A DNA stretch of 64,000 nucleotides, from the NCBI GenBank assembly GCA_009746045.1, contig RPFO01000115.1, positions 1,202,734 through 1,266,733 of the forward strand, given 5' to 3'. Source of the stretch: Mesostigma viride. Lineage: Eukaryota > Streptophyta > Mesostigmatophyceae > Mesostigmatales > Mesostigmataceae. A model generated the notes under the pieces. It saw only the letters and a program-made list of their open reading frames with translations. It had not been told where the DNA came from and made no database searches. The position numbers were made by a program, and so were the translations under genes. This document shows, in pieces, positions 29,301 to 40,790 of the stretch. Within the stretch, counting starts at the first letter, position 1, and each line of letters opens with the position of its first letter.

Positions 29301-32300
29301 GGCACAAGAAGAGGGAGCGCGTCCGGATGTCAGTGCATGCCTCGATTGCTCATAACATCCATCCTGACCTCGTGATTACATGAACGGGCCTCCTCAATAA
29401 GCAAAGAGCTGTAACAAGTAAGATCATGAGGATACAGAAGTCGCTGTCCATGCCACTGGACAGATAAAATATTTGTCACGTGAATGCCGGAAAGATGACA
29501 GACACGTGGTCGGGCTGGGGGCCTGCCGTATTCCCCCCGATGTGACGCCATGCCACTCATACCTCCCACCACTCTGCGCTCAGGCCCATGACACCAACCA
29601 ATGGCACACCCGGCCCCAAGGCAAACAGAACGTCTGCCTTACATGCTTGCGCAGCACAGCCCTCCCACAGAGAGCACACGCATACCTCAAGCCTGTCCAG
29701 TGCCCCCCACTCCTCACCAGGGCATGCACTCCATCCCATTCTGAAGCATGAACACTCACCCGTGGAGCACCTCTGCCGAAATGTCCCTCCCAAACACCAG
29801 CCCAGCATCTCGGCCCACCCTCCCCTCTCACCAGTCAAGCGCCTCGGCCCACCCTCTCCTCTCACCAGTCAAGCGCCTCGGGGTTGGTCACGTCCAGCGC
29901 GACCACCGGGGGCGTGTTCCACCAGTGGAAGAAGCCCTTGCTGAGGCGGAAGCCATTGGACGTGTCCGACTTGATGAAGTAGCCCCTGGAAAAATGGGGG
30001 GTGGGGAAAATTGCGGGTATTTAGAGCAGACGATGCATCTCAGCACCGCCAGGGGAACAACACTTGCATGCTCTTATCTAGAAAACCATGTCTACTCCGT
30101 ATAGGATCACGCTAGAACATCCTGCGACCGCAACTAACATGTTCTTATCTAGAAAACCATGTCTACTCCGTATAGGATCACGCTAGAACATCCTGCGACC
30201 GCAACTAACATGTTCTTATCTAGAAAACCATGTCTACTCCGTATAGGATCACGCTAGAACATCCTGCGACCGCAACTAACATGTTCTTATCTAGAAAACC
30301 ATGTCTACTCCGTATAGGATCAGCTAGAACATCCTGCGACCGCAACTTGCGCTTCATCATGCTATGACTGGGGACAGTTAGATAGAGAGAGACGTTGGAG
30401 ACATTGGTGGAACTCAGTGTGAGGCTGTGATATGCAGTAACGCCAGGGCGGAGACTGAATAACTCCGGTCACATTGTATGTTCCCCCTGTGTGGCTCCGG
30501 CCACAAGTCAGCCTCGAGGTATCTCAGCTAACTGGGACTAACGCGAACCGTGCACCGTGCGGCGGGCCTGCTTACTTGGGTGCTCCCTCGCGGTACGCCT
30601 GCGACGACTCCTCCGCAAATGGCATCACCCACACGGTGACCTTGAAGCCCTGCTCGTGCAGGCGCTTGACCATCTCCTGTGGTGACGGGTGGCGGAGTAC
30701 GGAACACACGCACGGACCCGCGCGTGCCCTGCTTGAGCGCTCCTGGATTGGTACGACAGTCTCAACAGTCACATTCGCGGCGCACAGCATAGCGCATTCC
30801 CAAGACAGCAAAGCAAGCAGGAACCGTAGCCAAACAACGCTCACGCCGAACCGGAAAAGAACAACAGAGGACCCCCACATTCATACACGCCCCATGCCCT
30901 GGCTCCACACACCTCTGGGTGGGAGAACTTGTCGGCGTCGAAGTCAAAGTCGCCGTACTTGCTCTGCCATCGGTCGTCAATCTCCATGACCGACCGCGGT
31001 AGCTGGCGCTCCACGATCTCGTCCGCGTATGCCAGCACCTTGGCCTGGGTCACCTTGTGGTGGTAGCGCGCCCATGTCGTCCAGATGGGGGCACCCATCA
31101 TGCCTTCATCCGGCACACGGGGGGGGGTTCGCATCTGCCGCAGACCCAGAAGCGTCGCCTCCTTGACGTTCTTGGTCACGGCCAAGGCCACGCGGAGGGA
31201 GGTAACCACTTCCTCGTCGCTGGTGCTGTCGTTATTGCCCTTGCGGTCACTGCTGGCACCAGTCCCCTCCTTGTTCTTCTTCCCATTCATCAGCGCGGCC
31301 ACCGCAGGAGGGACCCACGTGGACAGCGGGTGCTTGACCTCGAGCGAGTTGAAGGAATTGCGCGCCTGAGGTGGGGGCAGGGGAGGCAGTGTGGCGTGAG
31401 GCAAGGCGGGGACGGACGGGGCAGCCCAGATGGGGACAATTGGATGGGTGGGTGGAGGACAGTGGCAAGGGGTGGCACATAAGAGTCTGGGGAGAAGATC
31501 AAAGAAACAGGCAAGTGACTTGTGGGGAATGCAAGTCTGTGTGGCTACTTGAAGATTACACAGCCATTCGTCTTACTGCATACGCCGCCACTCCCATCGC
31601 GCACACCGCCCATGCCATCTGGTTTATGAGTGACCGCACCCAGCACGCACCTGCAGGCGCACCAATCCATCCCCTCGGCCGTCGCTAGCGTTGGGCAGAA
31701 GCTCCTTGGTCAGGTTTTGCACCTGAAGGAGTGGGAGAACGGCCGAAGTGCATGCACGTTCAATGCCAGAAACTTGAGCAACAAAAGAAGCATGCCACGT
31801 CAGACCAGAAGGCCATGTAAAACTTACAAGCACAAACCACGTGGGCCTGCCTGCAGGCAGCCAGCAATATACGCACACGACTTGGCACAACCAGGGCTAC
31901 TGAAAACCCCAAGCTCCCACCCGTGCATGACTCACCCCCACGCCCCAGAAGCGCTGCACCCAGCATCCGTCCGGATCGTCCTTGGCCGCGTTCAGGCCCA
32001 CGTGGAGGAACGCCACGTCCGGGTCCAGCATGCACAGCAGGCCGCGACTGGCAGACGTAACGAGGAGAGAGGTAACCAACATCGAGAAAAGGATGCAGCC
32101 ATGCAACGCCGCAGCTAGGGATCAGACAAGGGACCGATTGGCCACCAGGGCAGGCCAAGGGCAGCATGATGTGCAGCATGGGGCCACGCTTGGAGGGGAA
32201 GGGATATGGCCGTGCCCATACCCACGGGTTGTTTCCCGTCACGAGTGTCAAATGGTGGGGAGCGGCTATGTGCACGGGTGCAAACAGGGAGAATACGTTA

Positions 32301-34622
32301 TGCCTCTTTCCCAATACTCATCAATGCACGCGACCGACAAGAGCTAGGACCAGGGAAGGAACCGACCCGGCAATTGGCCGGGATTTCCAGCCTGAGGTGC
32401 GACTCACCAAGATCTCCCTGCACATGGGGATAGCCACCTGACCATCCCACGTCCACTCGCGTGCTACATCTGGCTGCCAAGTGCTCAACAAGGAAGTCAT
32501 GTAACCCATTCCAACAGTGGACACTGCCCCAACAGGACCACATCCCCAACTCTCTATGAGAACCATTCACCGCCGTTCACGGAATAACCACTCTTATCAG
32601 AATAACTAGAATAACCATTTATATTTCCAGCAAGTAATCCTACTAGTAAGAAACCTGCTTGAGCAATTCATGAGTATCTTCTGGACAGCCAGCAACCCAT
32701 GGAAATGACGTGCCCACACCAACCAAGTCACACACAAACCAGAGTGCGCCGCCGCGCTCACCTGGTGACCCAGTGGCTGCCCACCAGGGTGTTCAGCCCT
32801 GTGGGCCCGTTGTCAAAGGGGTAGTAGGGCGCCACCTCCATGCTGGCGCGGTTCAACGGCCAGTGCTGCCTCATCATGTGCGCGCCGCCAAACCATTGCC
32901 CTGCGGACGCCATGTCCAGCGCAATCTCAGCGGTGCCCTCTGTGCCATTCGTGCCGCCGCAGTGGCGCACGCAATACTCCATCACAAAACCAGAGTCCAT
33001 GTCCTGAGGGGGCAAAAAGTGACACAGGAGGGGAGCACAGCCCATTGGGAAATGAAACACGAGGACATAAGTGGCAAGACATAAGGAATGCCAATGTCAC
33101 GCAGGGGCTCCCGTGTGGGGCCAAGATGGGATAGATGTGGTTCCGCAGGTTGGAGCAGGGCCAGCCGCGCAAGTCAATATGCCCCACTCCAACGACACAC
33201 AAACAGAATGCCATGAGGGGGTAATGGTGCCAGTGTTCTGATAACTTCCCTCCTTTCAACACAAGCTGGCCCGCAGTAATGCCCCCTTATTAACCCCTGG
33301 AGAGGAGCCTGTACCTCAACTAGCCAAGTAGCCCACTAGGCGGGCACGCCCACAGTAGGCGGGGATGAACATGCGGATTTGCAAGCATGGCCGGAACAAG
33401 CATGGCTGACACTCTACTGTGAAAAAATGTCCACAGGAATGGCCCACAATGACCTCCAATAAAAGGCAAAAAATTTATACCAATAATTTTTTAGAAAATA
33501 CTGATGGACGACAGGCTATTCATATATTATATATAAACCTTGTTTCAGAAGCACTGAGTGGGACATGTGCTTGGCCAGGCTCCCATAAAACAAAAGGAAA
33601 AGGAAAACAGCACATGTGCTGCAATTCAACGAGTTTAGGTTTGCTTGCAACTAGATAAACAAAATAAACAGAAAACGAGCTTTTTCCATAATTCTACAAC
33701 AAAATTCGGAAAAATTAAACACGTGAAAATTGCAGAGATATTCCGTGCAACAGAAATAAACACGTCGCAACTGCCAGTCACTCACGTTTGCCCAGTTGCT
33801 ATCAGGAGACCGCTCTCCAGTCTTGTACTCGTGGCCTGTCGGGACCAGCCGCACCCAAGCCAGCTGACCCCAGCGGATGTAGATGGCCCCACAGTCGGAT
33901 GCCTCCACCATCAGTTCATCACTCCTTAGCTTAGAACACGCCTTGGGGAGGGTAAGACGCCCCGATACTACAAGGCGGGGAAACACGGAAACGCCGGGAA
34001 GGAGCGCCATGCCTTCCCGCACCTCGTCGTGCAGTTCAAACCGGCCACTGTCTGTGACACAAATGCTCGCTCGACCATTCACCATCTTGAACCGCCGACC
34101 TAGGCGAAAAACCTTGGTACTGTTACGTTCAATAACTGGGACAGCAGCCTCCCCAGTCTGCTCCCTGAGTAACTCGCCGCCAACATTGACTGGGCTCGCA
34201 AGGCAACCTCCTGGCTGGGCTGCCTCCTTGCCCACGACAGTCACCAGGACCCCAGGAATTTCAATGGCACACATCTCCTCCACGTGGCGAATGCGGTATC
34301 CATTAATCTGGTGGGTATGGACGCTGGAAATTTCCCCGTCGTCCTTACCAAACGGATAAGACATGGCATCTGCCTCACGCAAAACAGACCGGGGTTCAGT
34401 AGCCGCCCCCTTGCTCTCGCGCACAGCATTGGACGCCGCGCATAGGACGCTACGACGCCTACTCCTTTGCTTCGGAGTGCATGTTCGCAAAGGGCTATTC
34501 TTTACATTTGACGGCAAATTTGGAGTGTGGCGAGGGCCTGCCTTGGGCTTAAGACAACGGTCTTTTCCCAACATTGCATTGGCACAGGCATTCTCCGTGC
34601 GAACCAACGCCCCGACATTCAT
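26309..34622 (-). CDS. glycoside hydrolase family 31 protein, plastid-targeted candidate
   Basis: Nine exons join in perfect phase: 34622-33786, 33003-32762, 32047-31936, 31722-31651, 31365-30913, 30676-30576, 29985-29866, 29275-28792, 28415-28210 (875 codons). A terminal exon at 26398-26309 reads GPCWLPNFDAPLSRLPVFLR...GEHR-stop. One short exon between 28210 and 26398 was not found. GH31 hallmarks: VAPYYPFDNGPTGLNTLVGSHW, PIWTTWARYHHKV, SVMEIDDRWQSKYGDFDFD, YGLDGFKFDAGE with the nucleophile Asp at ~666, acid/base Asp ~723 in RMGDRFSTW, GYPFCLPDMVGGNAYFG, QFALGHDVIVAPVVEKG. It most resembles the KFDAGE-type, myogenesis-regulating-glycosidase-like branch; the sugar specificity cannot be read. 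The Ser/Arg-rich N-terminus ending RRSVLCAASNA suggests a chloroplast transit peptide. All introns are GT-AG and there are no frameshifts. Confidence 0.9.
27940..28075. repeat. three GTCAG...CTGACGC palindromic units in a GH31 intron
   Basis: Three imperfect ~45-bp units contain quasi-palindromes such as CGTCAGACGGCTGATGCG and GGTCAGTCGCCTGACGCC. The function is unknown; possibly a protein-binding site cluster or a decayed minisatellite. Confidence 0.5.
29825..29881 (-). repeat. duplicated splice donor of GH31 exon 7
   Basis: CCGAGGCGCTTGACTG/GTGAGAG occurs twice, 34 nt apart (minus strand). Using the second donor would add 34 nt and shift frame, so the first (exon end 29866) is taken as the productive site. 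Confidence 0.7.
30072..30348. repeat. 71-bp minisatellite, four units, in a GH31 intron
   Basis: Units start at 30072, 30143, 30214 and 30285 (TCTTATCTAGAAAACCATG...) and are almost identical. They lie between exons 6 and 7. Confidence 0.9.
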
Positions 34623-34876
34623 TGTCGAGGTCGCGGCTTCGAAAAATAACAGGTGTAAATCGCCAAGCGCCGCAAATTAGTAGCCCAATAAAACGATGAA
34701 GGAAAACAACAATAATGAGAAAGAGAGCTGTCCCAGTGTCCTGTGTCTCGCTGGTCTAGCTACGTGCTTTAACGACGAAGTCAGGCAGAGGCTGCGTCAC
34801 TCTTGCATCAGATCAGCACCCGGGAAAAATAGGCCCGGCAAATTATTCCGTATAGGGCCACATCCGCGATGACTCA

Positions 34877-35110
34877 TCACGTCTGGCGCGGAGCCCAGAT
34901 ACCGGCACGACTAAAAGTATTATCGACGTGGCAAAAATCTTTGTAGATTCCTTGGTCCAAATCGAATGGCTCATTCCAGGACGGCTTTTCCATTTCCAAG
35001 GCCCTAAACTTCTCCGTAACCCCTACACATGCGACCTGGTAGCTTCGCGGACCTAGTAGCTCCGCGAACCTTTCAAGATTAAGATGCCGGGATTCTGCAT
35101 CTTGATCCAC
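34877..35110 (-). CDS. hypothetical ORF upstream of GH31
   Basis: 77 codons, MDQDAESRHLNLERFAELLGPRSY to RAGIWAPRQT, with soluble amino-acid composition and an unbiased mix of residues, unlike repeat-derived ORFs. It lies ~250 nt upstream of the GH31 start on the same strand. No family was recognised; it could be a chance ORF. Confidence 0.25.
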   Translation of the reverse strand: MDQDAESRHLNLERFAELLGPRSYQVACVGVTEKFRALEMEKPSWNEPFDLDQGIYKDFCHVDNTFSRAGIWAPRQT

Positions 35111-35306
35111 ATACTTTTCTCGTGGTGTGCATCGCTTTCGCGAGTTTGCCCGGTTTATTTTAACGATCAGTAATATTTACCACGGGCGTTTCAAAGTCCC
35201 CATTATAAGAGTTATAGATTTGACAGCCTTCGGCAGCATTTTGCAGTGGAAGATTTGGTAACTCACTTACCATGAGAGTATACAGTGTATATTTTTTTTA
35301 TTGAAG

Positions 35307-35345
35307 GAGACAACCAGCGCAGGCCAGAAATCGAGCAGGCCAGAA
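35307..35345 (-). mobile_element. Penelope-like element terminal fragment
   Basis: GGAGACAACCAGCGCAGGCC plus AGAAATCG is the reverse complement of the 3' end of the pseudo-LTR at 56857 and 61402. The adjoining sequence is unrelated, so only the terminus remains. A forward copy of the same terminus lies at 38106-38131. Confidence 0.6.
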
Positions 35346-36040
35346 TTGATGGCCCGTAGCCGCCAGGGGTAAAGTGATGCGCACACGTTTTGACGTGAAC
35401 GATTTTACGTTGCCTAACTGAAAACGGCGGCCATGGCGGAACGCTCCCCACGTTCAGCATTGTCACCCATTGCCAAACGTGCTAAGCACGATAACTTGAA
35501 TTGTACATTACGCTTAAAAGCACGGGGCTGACGTCGAACAGTTGCCAGAAGGTATACACGACGGACAGACTGTTTGACTAATTGCTTTGGCGACGAGACC
35601 TGCCAGGTAACCCATTGCAATAGTTTAGTGGTTATTTCAATCAAGATGGCCGGTTCTTTAAAACTGCGTGCAAGGTTCACTTTATTAAATGACACCATGC
35701 CAGATTATCAAGGAGACAGCAAGCTGATAATCGGCTTTCATAATGCTTGACAAGGCATGCCGTTGAGGACCTTGTTGCCTTTGAGAAGCTAGACGTTTGA
35801 GACGGAAGCTACTATCTAGCATATTGCGTGTAGCTAGAAAATTTGTTACATTTAGACAAATCCCTTGCTCCGTTTATACTAATATTTAGCGCCCAATATC
35901 GGCGTGAGACGGAATGTAGCAACGTAGCCTATAACTACACGGATTGGAATGCCACGGAGCATCAACCCTCATATTCATTATAAGGAAGCTATGCTATGCG
36001 TTTGATAAGCAGCTCAAAATTAATACACGAAGTAAAATAA
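35346..36040. other. non-coding interval
   Basis: No supported gene. Only short, stop-ridden frames are present. Confidence 0.4.
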
Positions 36041-36930
36041 GAAAGGAAGGAAGGAAGGAAGGAAGGAAGGAAGGAGGGAGGGAGGGAGGGAGGGAGGGAG
36101 GGAGGGAGGGAGGGAGGGAGGGAGGGAGGGAGGGAGGGAGGGAGGGAGGGAGGGAGGGAGGGAGGGAGGGAGGGAGGGAGGGAGGGAGGGAGGGAGGGAG
36201 GGAGGGAGGGAGGGAGGGAGGGAGGGAGGGAGGGAGGGAGGGAGGGAGGGAGGGAGGAGGGAGGGAGGGAGGGAGGGAGGGAGGGAGGGAGGGAGGGAGG
36301 GAGGGAGGGAGGGAGGGAGGGAGGGAGGGAGGGAGGGAGGGAGGGAGGGAGGGAGGAGGGAGGGAGGGAGGAGGGAGGGAGGGAGGGAGGGAGGGAGGGA
36401 GGGAGGGAGGGAGGGAGGGAGGGAGGGAGGGAGGGAGGGAGGGAGGGAGGGAGGGGAGGAGGGAGGGAGGGAGGGAGGAGGGAGGGAGGGAGGGAGGGAG
36501 GGAGGGAGGGAGGAGGGAGGGAGGGAGGGAGGGAGGGAGGGAGGGAGGGAGGGAGGAGGGAGGAGGAGGGAGGAGGGAGGGAGGGAGGGAGGAGGGAGGG
36601 AGGAGGGAGGGAGGGAGGGAGGGAGGGAGGGAGAGGAGGGAGGGAGGGGGGAGGGAGGGAGGGAGGAGGGAGGAGGAGGGAGGGAGGGAGGGAGGGAGGG
36701 AGGGAGGGAGGGAGGGAGGGAGGGAGGGAGGAGGGAGGGAGGAGAGGAGGGAGGGAGGGAGGGAGGGAGGGAGGGAGGAGGGAGAGGGAGGGAGGGAGGG
36801 AGAGGGAGGGAGGAGGGAGGGAGGGAGGGAGGGAGGGAGGGAGGGAGGAGGGAGGGAGGGAGGGAGGGAGGGAGGGAGGGAGGGAGGGAGGAGGGAGGGA
36901 GGGAGGGAGGGAGGGAGGAAGGAAGGAAGG
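36041..36930 (+). repeat. (GGGA)n purine tract, ~890 bp
   Basis: Begins and ends with (GGAA)n and is (GGGA)n with scattered GGA slips between. The strand is pure purine. ORFs in both directions (Gly/Arg/Glu or Pro/Ser/Leu) are repeat translations. Confidence 0.97.
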
Positions 36931-37284
36931 TTGGGATTTGGGAAATTGTAGGGAGAGAGAATTGGTTGAAATGAATGCACTCATCATTTTTTTTGAATAG
37001 AGACATTTGAAGTGTGCACCACGTGCATGGATGCATAGGTTTCTTAGTTCACCAATCCAAGGGTTGATTAATTATTCCAAGGTTCTATGCATGCGTGGGT
37101 ATATGCATAGCTGTCTCAAGTTTCATATGCAGCATAGCTTGTGTGTCATGATTATCGCTGATGCTGTGATACCCTCGGAGTCAATATGTTCACACCATTT
37201 CTTCAAAGTTACGTATTCCTCCTGCAATGGCGTCGTTGGTATTAACTTAAATCGATAGATTAATTGTCAAGGGCACTATCAGTC

Positions 37285-37860
37285 CAAGCACATTCAGACC
37301 TGGCTGGACTGTTTGGGCTTGGAGGCGTGGGCGGTGGGGTTGGAGATTAGTGTCAAAAACTGTTCAAGGCGATGGTGATTGGGGCTACCAGTACTCGCCC
37401 GCCGCTGCCGCGGCTGCTGGACAGCTAGATTGGATCGAGGCCCCGTTCCAGGTAATCGCTTCAAACTGCTGGGGAGCATCAATTAATTAATTAATTAATT
37501 AATTAATTAATTAATTAATTAATTAATTAATTAATTAATTAATTAATTAATTAGACTCGTGCTCCCGTTGGTTGCTGGGGAGCATGCTCCCTGACACTGC
37601 CGACGATGTGGACACCCGCATCGGCGTGGCCTGGGCCATGCTGGCTCCGGTCGCTCAACACCTACTAATGGCATGCACTCGAAGGACCTGGGCAGTGGGC
37701 GCTAGGACCGCAAGCGCGTGCTCTTCAAGGTCCTGGTCCTCATGACCAGTGCTCACCTACGGCACCGAGGCATGCATGGACATACGCTCTCGGACAAGCT
37801 GGTCACCCGCGGCTGCACGGCACAGTTTACAGGATGCTCCGACAGACCTGTCCGAATGTT
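37285..37860 (+). pseudogene. LINE reverse transcriptase C-terminal fragment
   Basis: Degenerate reading QTWLDCLGLEAWAVGLEIS, FKLLGS, DDVDTRIGVAWAML, RKRVLFKVLVL matches the post-YADD region of the 41-53-kb LINE (QTWLDCLALEARAVGLEVS...FKVLVLPVLTYG). It has several frameshifts and is split by a 93-bp insertion. Confidence 0.7.
37480..37572 (-). mobile_element. tail-only LINE insertion with 13-bp TSD
   Basis: The insert is (TTAA)n plus GACTCGTGCTCCCGTTGG, the reverse complement of the last ~20 nt of the LINE 3' hairpin. It is bounded by TGCTGGGGAGCAT at 37467-37479 and 37573-37585. This is an extreme 5' truncation. Confidence 0.8.
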
Positions 37861-38105
37861 GGCCGGTTTTCCACGCGTAGGTCATTAGAGTCTTTGTATA
37901 AGGGTATGCCCCGTATTACGGATGAGCGTAGGATAGCATTTGTAGTAATAATCAGCTTGCTCAGTACCAGTCAGGTAGACACCGCCCTTGGTCTGGCCGG
38001 CCCCCAGCCGGGCTTTGCCAGCCAGGGCGGCATATCCTGACCTGGCCTGGCCGGCCCCAAGTATATCTACGGTTTGGTAGACCTGCCATGAAAGTCTATA
38101 CAGAC

Positions 38106-38131
38106 AGATTTCTGGCCTGCGCTGGTTGTCT
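38106..38131 (+). mobile_element. Penelope-like terminal fragment
   Basis: CAGATTTCTGGCCTGCGCTG then GTTGTCTC matches the pseudo-LTR 3' end at about 56824-56850, with unrelated flanks. It lies ~145 bp before a (GGGT)n array. Confidence 0.5.
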
Positions 38132-38278
38132 CAGGACTTGATACAGATCCGTTGCTGGCCGACAGGTCTGTAGTGAACCCAGCCGAGTTTGAACGCCGCA
38201 TTTCCTCCCTAGCTCTGTTGCTTGGACTGCTATGCAGGAATGGACAAGAACTGGGTGAGTGGATGGGTGGACCGTGCG

Positions 38279-38808
38279 TGGGTGGGTGGGTGGGTGGGTG
38301 GGTGGGTGGGTGGGTGGTGGTGTGGTGTGGGTGGGTGGGTGGGTGGGTGGGTGGGTGGGTGGGTGTGTGGGTGGGTGGGTGGGTGGGTGGGTGGGTGGGT
38401 GGGGGTGGGTGGGTGGGTGGGTGGGTGGTGGGTGGGTGGGTGGGTGGTGGGTGGTGGGTGGGTGGGTGGGTGGGTGGGTGGGTGGGTGGGTGGGTGGGTG
38501 GGTGGGTGGGTGGGTGGGTGGGTGGTGGGTGGGTGGGTGGGTGGGGGGTGGGGGTGGGGTGGGGGGGTGGGGGTGGGGGTGGGGGTGGTGGGGTGGGGTG
38601 GGTGGGTGGGTGGGGGGGTGGGTGGGTGGTGGGTGGGTGGGTGGGTGGGTGGGTGGGTGGTGGTGGGTGGGTGGTGTGGGTGGGTGGGTGGGGTGGGTGG
38701 GTGGGTGGGTGGGTGGTGGGTGGGTGGGTGGGTGGGTGGGTGGGTGGCCGGGTGGGTGGGTGGGTGGGTGGGTGGGTGGGTGGGTGGGGATGTGGGTGCA
38801 TGGGTGGG
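38279..38808 (+). repeat. (GGGT)n array, ~530 bp
   Basis: Nearly uninterrupted GGGT with GGT and GGGGG slips and strong G-quadruplex potential. All overlapping Trp/Gly/Val or Pro/Thr/His ORFs are artefacts. Confidence 0.97.
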
Positions 38809-39279
38809 TAAGTAAGTACTTAAGCTACTTTAGTACTTGCGTGTCATGCGCAAAGGCATGCCACGGAGTACTATGCTAATCTCATTAGAAAAAATAATTA
38901 CACAAAAGTTTAAACAAATATCGTCTGCATCATTCACCAACCATTAAGCACTAGATGGGGATGTAATCCTCATCCGAGCTGTCCTCTACTGTAATGGCAG
39001 ACGAGGCGGTAGTGTAGCGGCTATCCTCAGGGCCAATAACCTCCACCTGCGGACTTCTACCCTGGCTAGCAACGGGCCGCGGGGCCCGTGGGGACTGAGA
39101 AAACAGGAGCATACCCCTCAGGAAGGTGCTTATCGCAGATGGCAGCCCATTTCTCCTTCAGTGTCGATCATGCGGGCGCGGAGTACGGATAGTCCCAGAA
39201 GCCCTGCATCTTCAATTAAGTGCTCACTGTTGTGTCACATAGGTCCGGGTCGCGCCTCGCCGGTGCCGGGCGCGCTTAA

Positions 39280-39737
39280 GTTTGCCAGTGGGTCACCCAG
39301 TGCGGTGGGACAAGGGGACCCTGCCATATAGGAGGAGGTGTCTACCTGGTTGGCACGTCTTAAGCCCCCCGGCAGGGCCCACATCGGTATTCACCTGGTC
39401 GATCTGTGCGGGCAAGATGGCCGGCAAAGAGGAGGCGCGGCGGTGTCGGATGGTATGGGTGACAAGAGGGAGCTCGCAGTAGAGCTCGGCCCGGGTGCGC
39501 GGCGTTCTTGGTAGCGGACGCCGATGATATATGACGGAGCATTCTAGTGACGGTGCCGTCAAGCTGCTGGCTCAGCGCCTGGTCCAGGGTCCACGCCTCG
39601 CAGCCGTAAAGGAGGATGCTGAGCACAAGGGCCTTGAACAGAATGCGCTTGCGTCGCTCACTCAGGTAGCGGCAGGTCCAGAACCTGTCGAGGCGGCGGA
39701 GGGCCGCCCAGGCATGGCCAATGCGGGTGTTGATGTC
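39280..39737 (-). pseudogene. LINE RT C-terminal fragment
   Basis: Minus-strand reading INTRIGHAWAALRRLDRF, RRKRILFKALVLSILLYGCEA, WTLDQALSQQLDGTVTRMLR, FAGHLARTDRPGEYRCGP aligns with the thumb/C-terminus of the 41-53-kb LINE (LTYGAETWTLTADLARKLDG, LVGHLARTNQVD). Sequence upstream of it in element orientation is replaced by a (GGGT)n array. Confidence 0.75.
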
Positions 39738-39912
39738 GTGGGTGGGTGGGTGGGTGGGTGGGTGGGTGGGTGGGTGGGTGGGTGGGTGGGTGGGTGGGTG
39801 GGTGGGTGGGTGGTGGGTGGGTGGGTGGGTGGGTGGGTGGTGGGTGGGTGGGTGGGTGGGTGGGTGGGTGGGTGGGTGGGTGGGTGGGTGGGATGGGTGG
39901 GTGGGTGGGTGG
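39738..39912 (+). repeat. (GGGT)n array abutting the LINE fragment
   Basis: About 175 bp of GGGT with a few GGT slips. It starts directly inside LINE-derived sequence. Confidence 0.95.
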
Positions 39913-40397
39913 CACTACAATACGGTTCGTAGGAGACGCGAAATGAGTGAGAATGTTACCCGAGCGGTAACGAGGATTCGCACCGTTGATTTTAACATAT
40001 GTTTCTTTTTTTGCGCCATTTGCATGGCGAGCATCGACTGGAGCCTGATGAACCTAGCGGGGGGAATCGTGCGGGGGAATCTTGCGGGGGAATCTTGCGG
40101 GGAAAAATTCCGAATGTGAATTTAGCGAAGTCCTACTACATTTTGCTTGGTACACGGTACTACAGTTTCGTCACTGAAAATTTTCTGTAGTTGCGTTGGT
40201 GTTTCGTACGTTCCGCTGAAATTTTCGTGTTCAGTGCCCAGATCACAATTTGATCCGGGCGCAAAATGATTGGCTGTACGGTACGAACCAAAAACGAATT
40301 TTTAGTATCTAAGTTCCGCAGCGCTTGCTGAATTTGCCCCGGAAGCCCGGGGGCACTTTCCCCGCTGAAAAAGGTGTCCGCGGAAGCGTATTGTAGT

Positions 40398-40497
40398 GTG
40401 GGTGGGTGGGTGGGTGGGTGGGTGGGTGCCTGGGTGGGTGGGTGGGTGGGTGGGTGGGTGGGTGGGTGGGTGGGTGGATGGATGGATGGATGGATGG
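40398..40497 (+). repeat. (GGGT)n-(GGAT)n microsatellite
   Basis: GGGT to about 40475, then GGAT to 40497, then ACCGGTACACGCAATCCTAC, the reverse of the microsatellite-bearing module at 25350-25400. Confidence 0.9.
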
Positions 40498-40562
40498 ACC
40501 GGTACACGCAATCCTACCGGTCCAAGCTATCTATACAGGCTATCTACAAAACAATCCTATTC

Positions 40563-40790
40563 TATCAAGGAGACAACCAGCGCAGGCCAGAAATCGGGAG
40601 AATCCGGACCATGGTAGCTCGAGCCTGCCGTTATCTTGTCCGCGTTTTCGCTAGTCGTTCAGGATGATGAATATGAATGGAGATGGAAATGTGTAGCCTT
40701 GTGCATTGAAATTATGGCTGGCTTACGTGTAGAGCGACTAGATGACCTTGACGGCGGGGCCGGAAACAGGAAGTCATGACTATGCTGCAT
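40563..40790 (-). mobile_element. Penelope-like pseudo-LTR fragment
   Basis: The reverse complement of ~225 nt of the pseudo-LTR at 56620-56857/61161-61402, including GGAGACAACCAGCGCAGGCC at its outer end. It sits ~65 bp from a GGGT/GGAT microsatellite, matching the reported microsatellite bias of N-terminal-endonuclease Penelope-like elements. Confidence 0.75.

Noticed and set aside
35944-37036. ~330-codon Gly/Arg/Glu and Pro/Ser ORFs
   Set aside because: Translation of the (GGGA)n tract on both strands.
38067-38879. ~200-240-codon Trp/Gly/Val and Pro/Thr/His ORFs, resembling a cell-wall protein
   Set aside because: Translation of (GGGT)n; no signal peptide or non-repeat domain.
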